DNA of 34,915 nucleotides from positions 1 to 34,915 of the forward strand of contig CABXFU010000013.1 in NCBI GenBank assembly GCA_902511575.1, read 5' to 3'. Origin of the DNA: an uncultured SAR86 cluster bacterium (GTDB lineage Bacteria; Pseudomonadota; Gammaproteobacteria; Magnimaribacterales; D2472). Below, in pieces: positions 24,818 to 33,514 of this stretch; position 1 is the first letter of the stretch, and every line of letters begins with the position of its first letter. Below the pieces are notes generated by a model that searched no databases, had not been told where the DNA came from, and worked only from the letters and a program-made list of their open reading frames with translations. Both the position numbers and the translations under genes were made by a program.

Positions 24818-25482
24818 ATTAATGGTAAATAGATTACTTCCCAGCCCCTTTTATTAGAGATTGACTTAAGCTTTATATCAGGGTTGACAGCCTTTGGAAA
24901 TTCAACAGCTTCCATTAATGGTAAGTCATTGATAGAGTCTGAATAAAATGTTACTCCAGAAAAACTATCGTATTGATGGGCTTGCATCCAGTTTTCTACT
25001 AATTTTAACTTTCCCGCCCCCAGTGCTGATGGTGGGATGAATTCACCTGAGCATTTCTTATCTTCAAATTTAACCCTAGTGCCAATAACATTTCTTATGT
25101 CGAGTCTTTGAGCTATTGGCTTCACAATCAACTCATTGGTTGCACTCGCAAGTAATATTGTATGGCCTTTATCATGGTGATCATGAATCAATTTAAGAGC
25201 AAAAATATTAATCATGGGCTCAATGATTGTCTTCACAAAGGGTAGTATTATTTCATTGATCTCATCCTGTGTCTTGCCCACGTAGGGCTTTAAGGCAAAA
25301 TTCGTATATTGATTAAAATCTAATTGGCCCTGTTGATAATCTTTGATAAATTCATCATTTTTTAACTTAGCTACTTCATCAAGCAGATTTATATCTACCA
25401 AGTAATTAATCATCGAATAATCTGAATCACCGTTTAGAATGGTATTATCTAAATCGAAAATTGCTAATTCAGGCTTGCTCAT
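24814..25482 (-). CDS. HAD-superfamily phosphatase, subfamily IB (SerB-like)
   Basis: A 222-aa cytosolic hydrolase. Motif I FDLDNT supplies Asp10 and Asp12, motif II is LLASATN (Ser113), the conserved Lys is in [12 protein letters not shown] (about 158-160), and motif III is [12 protein letters not shown] (Asp182, Asp186). This set is the HAD-IB/PSPase-like family (phosphoserine phosphatase or phosphoserine:homoserine-like enzymes); similar genes lie beside rppH in other gammaproteobacteria. Its natural substrate is unclear. Its ATG is 16 bp from the divergent rppH start, and no Shine-Dalgarno is seen on this side. Confidence 0.88.
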   Translation of the reverse strand: MSKPELAIFDLDNTILNGDSDYSMINYLVDINLLDEVAKLKNDEFIKDYQQGQLDFNQYTNFALKPYVGKTQDEINEIILPFVKTIIEPMINIFALKLIHDHHDKGHTILLASATNELIVKPIAQRLDIRNVIGTRVKFEDKKCSGEFIPPSALGAGKLKLVENWMQAHQYDSFSGVTFYSDSINDLPLMEAVEFPKAVNPDIKLKSISNKRGWEVIYLPLI

Positions 25483-25498
25483 AAGGAGTTAATCTAAC

Positions 25499-25981
25499 AT
25501 GAATGATAAATCTTACAGAAAAAATGTTGGCTTAATTGTCTTAGATCAAAAGAATCAGCTCCTGATCTGCAGAAGAAAAGGGAAAAAAACCTGGCAATTC
25601 CCTCAAGGTGGAATTGATGCTGGCGAATCTCAGATCCAGGCTGCATACAGAGAACTATTTGAAGAGGTAGGCATCAAGAAAAAGCAAGTTAAGGTTGTGC
25701 AAAAGAGTAGCCATTGGTATCACTACGACTTGCCAGAGAAGTATCAACCAAGACCTAAGAGTTTAAAAAATTTTAAAGGTCAAATTCAAAAGTGGTACAT
25801 GTTTAAAGCTAACGCAGAACTAGAAATAAACCTCTTAAATGAAATGCCTCAAGAATTTGTGGAGTACAAATGGTCCACCTATTGGCATTCTTTAGCCAGC
25901 GTTGTTCCATTTAAAAGAGAAGTTTACAGAAACGTCTTATCTGAGTTCCTGCCTAAATACATCCAACTGCACAATGATTGA
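25499..25981 (+). CDS. rppH: RNA pyrophosphohydrolase RppH (Nudix)
   Basis: A 160-aa cytosolic enzyme that removes pyrophosphate from the 5' end of mRNA and so starts RNase E-dependent decay. The Nudix box is complete: GGIDAGESQIQAAYRELFEEVG region (38-58) with Glu52, Glu55 and Glu56. KTWQFPQGG, the SSHWYHYDLPEKYQP block and QKWYMFKA are RppH-specific and separate it from other Nudix proteins. A good Shine-Dalgarno AAGGAG at 25483-25488 fixes the start. It overlaps tauE by 8 nt and heads the rppH-tauE-lgt-thyA-folA series. Confidence 0.97.
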   Translation: MNDKSYRKNVGLIVLDQKNQLLICRRKGKKTWQFPQGGIDAGESQIQAAYRELFEEVGIKKKQVKVVQKSSHWYHYDLPEKYQPRPKSLKNFKGQIQKWYMFKANAELEINLLNEMPQEFVEYKWSTYWHSLASVVPFKREVYRNVLSEFLPKYIQLHND

Positions 25982-26780
25982 AATTTTAATCTACCTTTTA
26001 CTTGGAGGATGCACGGGTTTGCTTGCCGGTATGTTTGGAATTGGTGGGGGCAGCATATTAGTCCCATCCCTTATTTTTATTTTTTATGGCATGGATTTTG
26101 ACAGTTCCATTATCGTGCTCATGGCTATAGGCACATCATTGGCAAGCATACTTTTTTCTGCTATTTCCTCTGCCTTCTCTCATCACAATAAAAAAAGTGT
26201 GGAGTGGTCATTGGTTATACCCTTATCAATGGGTATGATTTTAGGTGCATTAGTGGGAGCTCGATATGCAGCAACTCTTTCAAACAATAATTTGAAATGG
26301 ATTATTACAATTTTCTTGATTGTTATTGGTATAGAAATGATTTCAGGGTTTACGCAAACTCTTGCAAAAAAAGATAAAGGCATGATCTCGCTAGCTAAAC
26401 CTATTGTTCCATTGCATGGATCTTGGATAGGGTTTCTATCTTCAATCATTGGTATAGGAGGCGGCTCATTTACAACTCCGTTAATGATTGCTGGAGGCTA
26501 TAATATACGTAAAGGAATTGGAACTGCTGCAGCTTGTGGAGTTCCGATTGCGGCTGCAGGAGCAATCGGATATATGTATTATGGACAAATGGCTGATGCA
26601 AATCTCCCCACAGGAGCTGTTGGGTATGTTTTTTGGCCAGCCGTTATATCCATTTCGTTGGCTAGTATTTTTACAGCTAAGCTTGGGGCTAATATTAGTC
26701 ACTCCATCTCTGAAAAGGCACTAAAAGTCTCCTTTGGAGTATTTTTAATCATGGTAGGAATCTTGGTGATAGTTAATTGA
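25974..26780 (+). CDS. TauE/SafE-family membrane transporter (sulfite exporter-like)
   Basis: A 268-aa inner-membrane protein with about eight hydrophobic helices in two repeats. Each half has the family motif: GLLAGMFGIGGGSILVPSL (about 13-31) and FLSSIIGIGGGSFTTPLMI (about 152-170). The family moves sulfite, sulfonates or organic anions; the substrate is not assignable. The frame is open upstream to 25902, but the ATG at 25974 gives the proper first helix and only an 8-nt overlap with rppH. Its stop overlaps the lgt start (TTGA). Confidence 0.9.
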   Translation: MIEILIYLLLGGCTGLLAGMFGIGGGSILVPSLIFIFYGMDFDSSIIVLMAIGTSLASILFSAISSAFSHHNKKSVEWSLVIPLSMGMILGALVGARYAATLSNNNLKWIITIFLIVIGIEMISGFTQTLAKKDKGMISLAKPIVPLHGSWIGFLSSIIGIGGGSFTTPLMIAGGYNIRKGIGTAAACGVPIAAAGAIGYMYYGQMADANLPTGAVGYVFWPAVISISLASIFTAKLGANISHSISEKALKVSFGVFLIMVGILVIVN

Positions 26781-27583
26781 TTATTGAGCTCTCAGATTTT
26801 TTTAATAATCCCAGCTTAATTGAAATTGGCTGGCTCCGAATTCAATATTATGCTGTGACATGGGTCTTGTCAGCAGTCTTCATTTTTCAATATCTTAAAA
26901 ACCATCGCATCATTGGGGAACTGCAATTAACCACTGATCAGGTAAATGACATAGTATTTTTATATGGGTTAATATTTGGTGCCATGCTGGGCGGCAGGTT
27001 TGGGTACATGTTTTTTTATGGCTTAGATCAATTGGCATCTAACCCACTAAGTTTATTTTTTATATGGGAAGGCGGTCTAAGCTTTCATGGCGGCCTGATT
27101 GGAGTCATTGTTAGTTTATATATCTACTCATATCAACATAAAATTTCTTTTCTCAGGCTTGCTGATTCTATTTGTGCAGCTATGCCCATTGGGCTTGGCT
27201 TGGTAAGAATTGGAAATTTTTTAAATGGAGAGCTCTATGGTAGACCAACTGATGGAACCTGGGGTTTTATTTTTCCAACAGATCCATATGGCTTTACAAG
27301 ACATCCTTCTCAGCTTTATGAAGCATTATTTGAGGGCTTGTTCCTCTTTATTTTACTGATGTTTATTAGCGCTAAAAATAATAAACATGGGGTTATCAGC
27401 GGAAGTTTCTTATTGGCCTATGGGTTGACTAGATTTATTATTGAATACTTTAGACAGCCGGATTCTCACATGGGTTTTGTTGCATTACAATTAAGCATGG
27501 GTCAACTTCTTAGCATCCCCATGGTTATAATTGGGCTCATATTATTAACAAAATCATTAAGAAAAAATGAAGCAGTATCTTGA
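26777..27583 (+). CDS. lgt: Prolipoprotein diacylglyceryl transferase
   Basis: A 268-aa polytopic inner-membrane enzyme that moves diacylglycerol to the Cys of prolipoproteins, the first step of lipoprotein maturation. GWLRIQYYAVTWVL at the N-terminus, GGRFGYMFFYG, the catalytic-site GGLSFHGGLIG, and RIGNFLNGELYGRPT are diagnostic, as is RHPSQLYEALFEG. Length is normal (E. coli 291 aa). The start is TTG at 26777, overlapping the upstream TGA. Linkage of lgt and thyA is conserved in gammaproteobacteria. Its 3' end overlaps thyA by 17 nt. Confidence 0.96.
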   Translation: MIIELSDFFNNPSLIEIGWLRIQYYAVTWVLSAVFIFQYLKNHRIIGELQLTTDQVNDIVFLYGLIFGAMLGGRFGYMFFYGLDQLASNPLSLFFIWEGGLSFHGGLIGVIVSLYIYSYQHKISFLRLADSICAAMPIGLGLVRIGNFLNGELYGRPTDGTWGFIFPTDPYGFTRHPSQLYEALFEGLFLFILLMFISAKNNKHGVISGSFLLAYGLTRFIIEYFRQPDSHMGFVALQLSMGQLLSIPMVIIGLILLTKSLRKNEAVS

Positions 27584-28433
27584 GCTTTTAGACTATATTT
27601 TGCAACACGGCGAGGATCGTGGAGATAGGACTGGAACAGGCGTCATTTCCTCTTTTGGTCATCAGATTCGATTTAATCTTGAGGATGGCTTTCCTGCAGT
27701 TACAACCAAATCACTTGCATGGAAAGGAGTTGTCTCAGAGCTGTTATGGTTTTTAGAGGGGTCTGATGATGAACGCAGACTCGCTGAGATTAGATTTCAA
27801 AAAGACAGATCCGAGCTAACTGATTTGAGTAAATTCTCTACTATTTGGACAGACAATGCAGATAATCAGGGTATTGAGCTTGGCTATGAAAATACTGAGA
27901 CCACTAAAAAACTAGGCCCAGTCTATGGTGTTCAATGGAGAGACTGGGGAGGCGTTGACCAAATTAAAAAGTTAATTAACGACCTTCAAGCTAACCCAAA
28001 TGGACGAAGGCATATTTTAAGTGCATGGAATGTTGGGAAAATTGATTCTATGGCTTTACCTCCCTGCCATGTTATGTCTCAATTTTATGTTTCCAAAAAT
28101 GATCGGCTTTCATGTCAAATGTATCAAAGAAGCGCAGATATGTTTTTAGGTGTGCCGTTTAATATTGCAAGCTATGCTTTACTTCAATCTATTTTGGCGA
28201 ATATCTTAAACTTAATACCAGGTGAATTTGTGCATACATTTGGAGATGCTCACATATACAACAACAGCATTGAGCAGGTTAAAGAGCAGCTCAGTAGAGA
28301 GCCCAAGAAACTACCAAAATTAATTATGCCAAATCTCAATTCAATAGATGCACTTAATGATTATTCTGTTGATGACTTTATATTGGAGGGATACGAATCT
28401 CATCCTGCTCTAAAAGCTCCAATGGCAATATAG
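27567..28433 (+). CDS. thyA: Thymidylate synthase
   Basis: A 288-aa cytosolic enzyme converting dUMP and methylene-THF to dTMP and DHF. RGDRTGTGVISSFGHQIRFNLEDGFP (about 18-43), the nucleophile Cys167 in LPPCHVMSQF, the phosphate-binding YQRSADMFLGVPFNIASYA and the end HPALKAPMAI are all present. It is 24 aa longer than E. coli ThyA because of an insert around RFQKDRSELTDLSKF and the segment before LGPVYG, an insert known in other long-form ThyA proteins. It begins inside lgt and is followed within 4 nt by folA, which regenerates THF from its product DHF. Confidence 0.97.
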   Translation: MKQYLELLDYILQHGEDRGDRTGTGVISSFGHQIRFNLEDGFPAVTTKSLAWKGVVSELLWFLEGSDDERRLAEIRFQKDRSELTDLSKFSTIWTDNADNQGIELGYENTETTKKLGPVYGVQWRDWGGVDQIKKLINDLQANPNGRRHILSAWNVGKIDSMALPPCHVMSQFYVSKNDRLSCQMYQRSADMFLGVPFNIASYALLQSILANILNLIPGEFVHTFGDAHIYNNSIEQVKEQLSREPKKLPKLIMPNLNSIDALNDYSVDDFILEGYESHPALKAPMAI

Positions 28434-28437
28434 ATTG

Positions 28438-28941
28438 ATGATTATTTCCCATTTAGTAGCCCTGTCCAACAACTTTGTTATAGGTGTGAACAATGATTTG
28501 CCTTGGAAGTTGAAAAAAGATCTTCAGCATTTCAGTGCTTATACTCAAAATAAAGCCATTGTCATGGGAAGGAAAACTTTTGAATCAATTGGAAGACCAT
28601 TGCCAAATAGAAAGAATATAGTTATCTCATCTACGTTGAATGCTCAAGATGGCATAGAAATAGTACCCACCCTTGATCAAGGAATAGAACTAGCCAGTCA
28701 ATGGAATAAAAATGCTACAGGAAGCAAAGAAGTTGTATTAATAGGAGGTGGCTATGTTTTTGAAGAAAGTAAAAATATAGTCAATAAACTAGTTTTAACT
28801 AGAGTTGAATGCGAAATTGAAGGAGATGTATTTTATCCACAAATAGATTTGAGTAACTGGGAAAAAGTCTCTACTGAGTCTTTCAAGAGAGACAGTGAAA
28901 ATGAATACGACTTCAGCGTTGAAACTTTTATAAAAAACTAG
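28438..28941 (+). CDS. folA: Dihydrofolate reductase
   Basis: A 167-aa cytosolic NADPH-dependent enzyme that reduces DHF to THF. ISHLVALSNNFVIGVNNDLPWKLKKDLQHF contains the conserved acidic/Trp region (LPWKL). MGRKTFESIGRPLPNRKNIVIS is the cofactor-binding block, and VLIGGGYVFEE is the GG motif. The frame is open from a TTG at 28435, but the adjacent ATG at 28438 is the likely start. It is coupled to thyA. The stop shares CTAG with the convergent TPR-protein gene. Confidence 0.96.
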   Translation: MIISHLVALSNNFVIGVNNDLPWKLKKDLQHFSAYTQNKAIVMGRKTFESIGRPLPNRKNIVISSTLNAQDGIEIVPTLDQGIELASQWNKNATGSKEVVLIGGGYVFEESKNIVNKLVLTRVECEIEGDVFYPQIDLSNWEKVSTESFKRDSENEYDFSVETFIKN

Positions 28942-30446
28942 GAGTTCTTTTCTTTTGATTTGGCCTGAGATTGCTGAATAAAATCTCTTCGCAAAGCTAG
29001 ATTTTTTACCCGGACTTCTTCATTTTCAGCATATTTGATCCAAGAGTTTGCTGTCTTTTTGATTCTTTTATTTTCATCTCTAGCAGCAGCTCTGAATTGT
29101 TTTTTAGCCTCTTCAAAATTCTGTAATTCGAAATGCGCTTGTCCTAAAACCAATAGGGCTTGAGAGCGACTTTTTACTTTGGATTTTTTTAAACCAGCTT
29201 CAATTGCTCTTATAGAATCTTCCATGCGATCCTCAAAGAGATATAAATTACCCAATAAAACGTATGTATCTCCATCCTTTGACATCTTCGCTGCTTTTTC
29301 CAATACAGGAATAGCCATATCAATTTCTTGGGCCATTCTCCATGCATCAGCTAAAAGCTTTAATGTCTTCTCTTTATCTTTTACAACCGCAACAATCTCT
29401 TCCTCGCCAGTATCTTCGTCTTTAATCGTTACTTTCTTATCTTGTCCAGCAACTAAAACCTGTGCCGCCCAGTATGGATTTTTCTTGATTAAAAGCAATT
29501 GGGCTAAAGCAAGATATTCTCCCTCTTTATCTAGAAAATCTTTATCGAATGCTGCCTTAAGAGTGAGCATGTAGTCTTCTTCTCTATCCATTTGCTGATA
29601 AGTTCCACCCAGTTGAAGAAAGTACATCTTCTTAGGGTAGTAATTAACTAAAATTTCATAGATTCCCACTTGCTGCTCTAAGGCAAACTGAGCACTTATA
29701 ATTTTTTTATCTTTTAACTCACTAAAGCATGCTGCTAACAAAACATACCAATTTTCTTTTGGTCTATAACCCTCTTCTTCTGCAAGCCTGATCGCTTCTT
29801 CCATGTTAGATCTTGCTCTTACATAATCGGTTTTTTGAAAGTATGCCGAAGCAAGCAAATAATAAGATTGAGCTGTAACAGTTTCAACCTCATCCATCCA
29901 TTGAAGAATTAAGTCAATGCCTTTGTCCCATCTTTCTTTTACTAAATTTAACTGGGCAAGGGTTAATAATGAAGCTGTTCTAAGAGGAACGGTTGCTTCT
30001 GGCTCTTTAAGGAGTTGTTCATAGGCATACATAGCCTGATCGTAGTCTTCATCACTAAAATAGAGATACCCCCAATAATTCCACATGACAGAACGATCAT
30101 AGCTTTTCATCTCGGCTCTATTATTTAGAAGTTCGGTAAGAATTGACTTAGCGGTTGCCCAGTCAGGATCATCCTCTTCTTTCTCAATGAATTTACCTTT
30201 GTTTTCGGGGTCTGGTACTTTTACAATTTTTTGCCTTTCAAGAGCTTCCACAATCTTTACAACTTTTTTAGCAGTGGAGTTTTGAAGAACTCTAGCTTTT
30301 TTATAGGTTCGGGTCTTACCAGCTTTTTTTGAGCTTCCACCGACAGATGGCTCATCAGCTCTATTTTGCGCAGAAATATCTATTGCACTTAGAGCAAAGC
30401 TAAAAACAAATAAAACAAATATATTTCTAGAAATTGTTTTAAACAT
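28938..30446 (-). CDS. Periplasmic TPR-repeat protein of the TonB2-type operon
   Basis: A 502-aa exported protein with a signal peptide (about 1-26, cleavage near SAIDISAQ). A lysine-rich linker follows, then many tetratricopeptide-like helical hairpins from about residue 85 to 470 (for example WNYWGYLYFSDEDYDQAMYAYEQLL, SQALLVLGQAHFELQNFEEAKKQF). TPR arrays bind partner proteins. It is last in the six-gene operon and starts within the tonB stop (1-nt overlap), with a strong GGAGGAG. Similar TPR genes sit at the end of TonB2 clusters in other marine gammaproteobacteria, so a structural or accessory role in TonB complexes is inferred. Confidence 0.82.
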   Translation of the reverse strand: MFKTISRNIFVLFVFSFALSAIDISAQNRADEPSVGGSSKKAGKTRTYKKARVLQNSTAKKVVKIVEALERQKIVKVPDPENKGKFIEKEEDDPDWATAKSILTELLNNRAEMKSYDRSVMWNYWGYLYFSDEDYDQAMYAYEQLLKEPEATVPLRTASLLTLAQLNLVKERWDKGIDLILQWMDEVETVTAQSYYLLASAYFQKTDYVRARSNMEEAIRLAEEEGYRPKENWYVLLAACFSELKDKKIISAQFALEQQVGIYEILVNYYPKKMYFLQLGGTYQQMDREEDYMLTLKAAFDKDFLDKEGEYLALAQLLLIKKNPYWAAQVLVAGQDKKVTIKDEDTGEEEIVAVVKDKEKTLKLLADAWRMAQEIDMAIPVLEKAAKMSKDGDTYVLLGNLYLFEDRMEDSIRAIEAGLKKSKVKSRSQALLVLGQAHFELQNFEEAKKQFRAAARDENKRIKKTANSWIKYAENEEVRVKNLALRRDFIQQSQAKSKEKNS

Positions 30447-31162
30447 TAAGTCTCCTCCAAAATAAAAGTAAACTTATGAGGAACATCATCTACCCTAACA
30501 GCGTTTCCATCAACAATTTTTGGCTTATATTTAAGCTTTAATGCCGCTCTTGAAGCTGCTGAATTGAAAATAGAGCATGGTCTAAAAACGGTTTCAGGAT
30601 TAGTGGGATCACCACACATACCCTCAAGAGGTTCAGCATTCTCAACTGTTCCAGTTTCTGTAATTGTAAAAGCAACTATTGCATATCCCATAATTCCTCT
30701 TTCTTGAGCTCTTCTAGGATAGATGGGCGTTACTTTAAATAAAGGGATATATTCCCCATCCCTAAAAAAGGACCCTCCACCGGCAAAATTCGCTTTTGGC
30801 TTCGGCACACTAACATCAACACCCGCTAATGGAGCAAGATCTAATTCCGGCTGAGCAATATCCTCTGGCTGTTCGTCAGGCTCTTCTGGCTTATCTACGT
30901 TATCAAAAAGAGTATCAATATCTCTATCAGGCATGATGACATCACCTAATTTTCTGGAATTGTCTGTTGGCAAACTATTATCACCAAGATTAATCAATGC
31001 AACCATTAAAAAGAACAAACCAAGTGTTATAAAAGCTGCAAAGCCTGTACCAGCAAGATATTTATTATAATTAAAAGCTTTGTAGTAAAGGGCTGCTAAT
31101 GGTCCAAATGCCTTGCCCAAGGTTTGGTATAAAGTATTTATACTATTATTAGCAGTGTTCAA
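30446..31162 (-). CDS. TonB-family energy transducer (TonB2-like)
   Basis: A 238-aa inner-membrane-anchored periplasmic protein. The anchor helix is at about residues 35-57, followed by an acidic/proline-rich linker (KPEEPDEQPEDIAQPELD). The C-terminal TonB domain begins TPIYPRRAQERGIMGYAIVAF and ends with RAALKLKYKPKI-VPHKFTFILEE. It transmits proton-motive force from ExbB/ExbD to outer-membrane receptors. A loop of about 18 residues carrying two Cys (GMCGDPTNPETVFRPCSI) lies between the first and second halves of the domain, where a periplasmic disulfide may form. The start is TTG; the Shine-Dalgarno is weak. Confidence 0.92.
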   Translation of the reverse strand: MNTANNSINTLYQTLGKAFGPLAALYYKAFNYNKYLAGTGFAAFITLGLFFLMVALINLGDNSLPTDNSRKLGDVIMPDRDIDTLFDNVDKPEEPDEQPEDIAQPELDLAPLAGVDVSVPKPKANFAGGGSFFRDGEYIPLFKVTPIYPRRAQERGIMGYAIVAFTITETGTVENAEPLEGMCGDPTNPETVFRPCSIFNSAASRAALKLKYKPKIVDGNAVRVDDVPHKFTFILEET

Positions 31163-31171
31163 AATAATTCT

Positions 31172-31582
31172 CTATTTGGGTTCAGAAGCGAGTGAAATAT
31201 TGTAAACACCTGCCTCTCTTGAACCGTCCATAACTTTGATAATTGTATCAGCCATTGCTTTTTCATCAGCCTGAATAACAACAGATCCTTGTGGATTATC
31301 TGCAAGGAGTTTCACAACATTAGCCTTTACTTGTCTTGCGTCTATCCTTCTGCCGTCCATCCAGATTTCTCCAGAAGCTCCGATTGCAATTAAGATTGCT
31401 GCATTTTCCTGAGTTTCTGAGGTATCAGACTCAGGTCTATTAATTTCAAGGCCTGGCTCTTTAATAAAGTTAGCTGTCACAATAAAGAAGATAAGCATGA
31501 TGAAAACAACATCAAGCATAGGTGTCATATTAATCTCTGCTTCTTCTTCCTGGACTGCACTTGATATAGCGTTTCTTCTCAC
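31172..31582 (-). CDS. exbD: ExbD/TolR-family protein
   Basis: A 136-aa inner-membrane protein with one N-terminal helix and a periplasmic domain. INMTPMLDVVFIMLIFFIVTANF holds the proton-path Asp (in PMLDVVF, about residue 24) and the membrane helix. EINRPESDTS and the C-terminal PQGSVVIQADEKA-VMDGSREAGVYNISLAS match ExbD. It works with the two ExbB-type proteins encoded upstream. The start is GTG, preceded by GGAG. Compact spacing: 17 nt after exbB and 9 nt before tonB. Confidence 0.94.
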   Translation of the reverse strand: MRRNAISSAVQEEEAEINMTPMLDVVFIMLIFFIVTANFIKEPGLEINRPESDTSETQENAAILIAIGASGEIWMDGRRIDARQVKANVVKLLADNPQGSVVIQADEKAMADTIIKVMDGSREAGVYNISLASEPK

Positions 31583-31599
31583 AATATTCTCCTAATTAA

Positions 31600-32124
31600 C
31601 TAATTCCTAATTATTTCTTTTATTAAAGTCTCTTCTCTATTTCTTGCTGCATTTAAATATATAGTAGCAAATACACCTGAAAGAGCTGTAGTCATCCCAG
31701 CCATAGTTGGTAAGGTTGCTTTTGAAACCCCTCCAGCCATTGACCTAGCATCACCTCCACCGGTGAACGCCATAACTTGGAAAACTTCAATCATGCCTGT
31801 CACAGTTCCTAGCAGACCAAATAATGGCGCCAATGCGACGCATGTATTTATTAATGATAGGTGCCTATTAACTTCGGTCCTTGCTTGAGAAATTAATTTT
31901 TCTTTAATCGCGCCACCTTTCCATGAGGTATGGTCAGCAACTGCATCCCATTCAGATTTTAATTCACCCATATAAACTTGATGGCCTGAATTAAAATACC
32001 AAATTCTTTCTAAGATTATTGCCCACATAAAGGCAGCAAGAATTGCGATCAACCAAAGCACACTGCCTCCAGCAGACATAAAGTCTCTGAGAGTATTGAA
32101 AGCTTCAGTGATTGCGTAAAACAT
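31600..32124 (-). CDS. exbB: ExbB-family proton channel protein (TonB2 type)
   Basis: A 174-aa inner-membrane protein of the MotA/TolQ/ExbB family with three membrane helices. VLWLIAILAAFMWAIILERIWYF (about 22-44) is helix 1, and ALAPLFGLLGTVTGMIEVFQVMAF (about 96-119) is the conserved channel helix region. GGVSKATLPTMAGMTTALSGVFATIYLN is the last helix. The short form of about 175 aa is typical of ExbB2 of Vibrio-like TonB2 systems, compared with 244 aa for E. coli ExbB. It lies between the TtpC-like gene and exbD. Confidence 0.94.
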   Translation of the reverse strand: MFYAITEAFNTLRDFMSAGGSVLWLIAILAAFMWAIILERIWYFNSGHQVYMGELKSEWDAVADHTSWKGGAIKEKLISQARTEVNRHLSLINTCVALAPLFGLLGTVTGMIEVFQVMAFTGGGDARSMAGGVSKATLPTMAGMTTALSGVFATIYLNAARNREETLIKEIIRN

Positions 32125-32131
32125 TAACTAA

Positions 32132-33514
32132 TTACTTTGAATCTGAATGTTCTGCTACTATTCCTGTGCTTTGTTCTTCAAGAACATTAATAATTCCTCT
32201 TGCTGATGAATTAGCAAAAGAGTGTAAAAGCGTTGTTGGAATAGCAACTACTAGTCCTAGAACAGTAGTAACAAGAGCTTGAGAAATACCTCCAGCCATG
32301 ATCTTAGGATCACCAGTACCAAATAGTGTAATCTGCTGGAAGGTAACGATCATACCTGTAACCGTTCCTAATAAACCAGCCAGTGGCGCAACAACTGAAA
32401 TAATTTTAACAACTGGAATACCGCGTTCAATAGCAGGTCTTTCAGCCATTATTGCTTCAGCAAGTCTTAGCTCTAAAGTTTCAATATCTTTGTTCATGTG
32501 CTCCTCACCAACGGCAAGAACTCTTCCCAATGGGTTAGATTTATCATGAGTTTTTGATTTGGCTTGCTTAGCAACTGCTACACCCATTGTGTATAAAGTA
32601 AATAGCTTCCAAAAAGCGATTGCTATACCAATCAAACCTACAAATATAATAATGTATCCGACTTCTCTACCCTGGTTAACTCTTTCCATAAGGCTTGGGT
32701 TTTGAATCAAGTTAGCAAGTAAGCTGCCGCCAACAGGACCTGTTGGATCTACACCAAACTTAATCACTTCTCCAACATCGGCATTAGATAGTTTTTTAGC
32801 TGAGCTTACATAACGGCCTTCTGGCTGCTTTCCTAAAAATGCATATTGACCTTTGCTGCCAATATATTCTAAGTACTTGCCATCACAAATAGCATTGTAA
32901 AGCCCTACTCTAGTCACTGAACAATTTTCTGATTCACCATCAAGATTAATAACGTTTGCATTGAAAGAAACAACCTCAGACCCTGCGACCATCTCTCTTT
33001 GCAGTTCGTACCAAAGACCTTCAAGCTCTCTAATAGTTGGGAGCTCAGTAGCGCTGGACATTTTTGAAGATAGATCATTTAAAAATGTCTCTCTTTCTCT
33101 GCCGTATTGTGCAGACGTTAAAGAATCAGCAAATAAAGCGCTTGCCTCTCCTGCTGAACTTTGTAAATGACCAAAGAGCTCAACTAACGAGCCTAGCTCT
33201 TTCTTATAAGCAGCCTCTTTTACTACTAATATTGCATCATTTTTCTTATATTCAGACTCAAGCTGATCAGCAATTTTTTCTTGTCTAGCTAACTCTCTTT
33301 TTTCAGCAGCTAATTTTGCTGCTTGCTTATTTTTGTCAGCAAGGAAATCAGCCTCTCTTTTAGCATTAATACCCTGCTCAGTTGTTCTGCCTTGCTCAAC
33401 TAGCTGCAGTAAACCCTGAATAGTAGTAGGCTCGCCTTCAGTCGCTTCTTGAGCAAATGTTGAAACTGATGCGATTAACGCAAAAGATAAAATGTATTTA
33501 TTTAAAATGTTCAT
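32132..33514 (-). CDS. TtpC-like protein: ExbB/MotA domain with a periplasmic coiled-coil extension
   Basis: A 460-aa protein with a signal peptide (about 1-21, cleaved after TFA). A periplasmic coiled coil (about 55-115) and a globular part with two Cys (ENCSVTRVGLYNAIC) follow. The MotA/TolQ/ExbB domain begins with a helix near 285, has SVVAPLAGLLGTVTGMIVTF (about 366-385) and ends near 440. This layout is that of TtpC, which in Vibrio is needed for TonB2 function and is thought to help it reach outer-membrane receptors. A strong GAGGAG precedes the ATG, which overlaps the DUF3450 stop by four bases. Confidence 0.9.
   Translation of the reverse strand: MNILNKYILSFALIASVSTFAQEATEGEPTTIQGLLQLVEQGRTTEQGINAKREADFLADKNKQAAKLAAEKRELARQEKIADQLESEYKKNDAILVVKEAAYKKELGSLVELFGHLQSSAGEASALFADSLTSAQYGRERETFLNDLSSKMSSATELPTIRELEGLWYELQREMVAGSEVVSFNANVINLDGESENCSVTRVGLYNAICDGKYLEYIGSKGQYAFLGKQPEGRYVSSAKKLSNADVGEVIKFGVDPTGPVGGSLLANLIQNPSLMERVNQGREVGYIIIFVGLIGIAIAFWKLFTLYTMGVAVAKQAKSKTHDKSNPLGRVLAVGEEHMNKDIETLELRLAEAIMAERPAIERGIPVVKIISVVAPLAGLLGTVTGMIVTFQQITLFGTGDPKIMAGGISQALVTTVLGLVVAIPTTLLHSFANSSARGIINVLEEQSTGIVAEHSDSK

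Noticed and set aside
25902-25973. Upstream start for the TauE-like gene
   Set aside because: It would add 24 polar residues inside rppH in another frame; the ATG at 25974 begins at the first membrane helix.
29179-29574. A 131-codon open frame antisense to the TPR gene
   Set aside because: It is fully contained in a well-supported TPR coding region and is Ser/Ala-rich without any motif; an antisense shadow.
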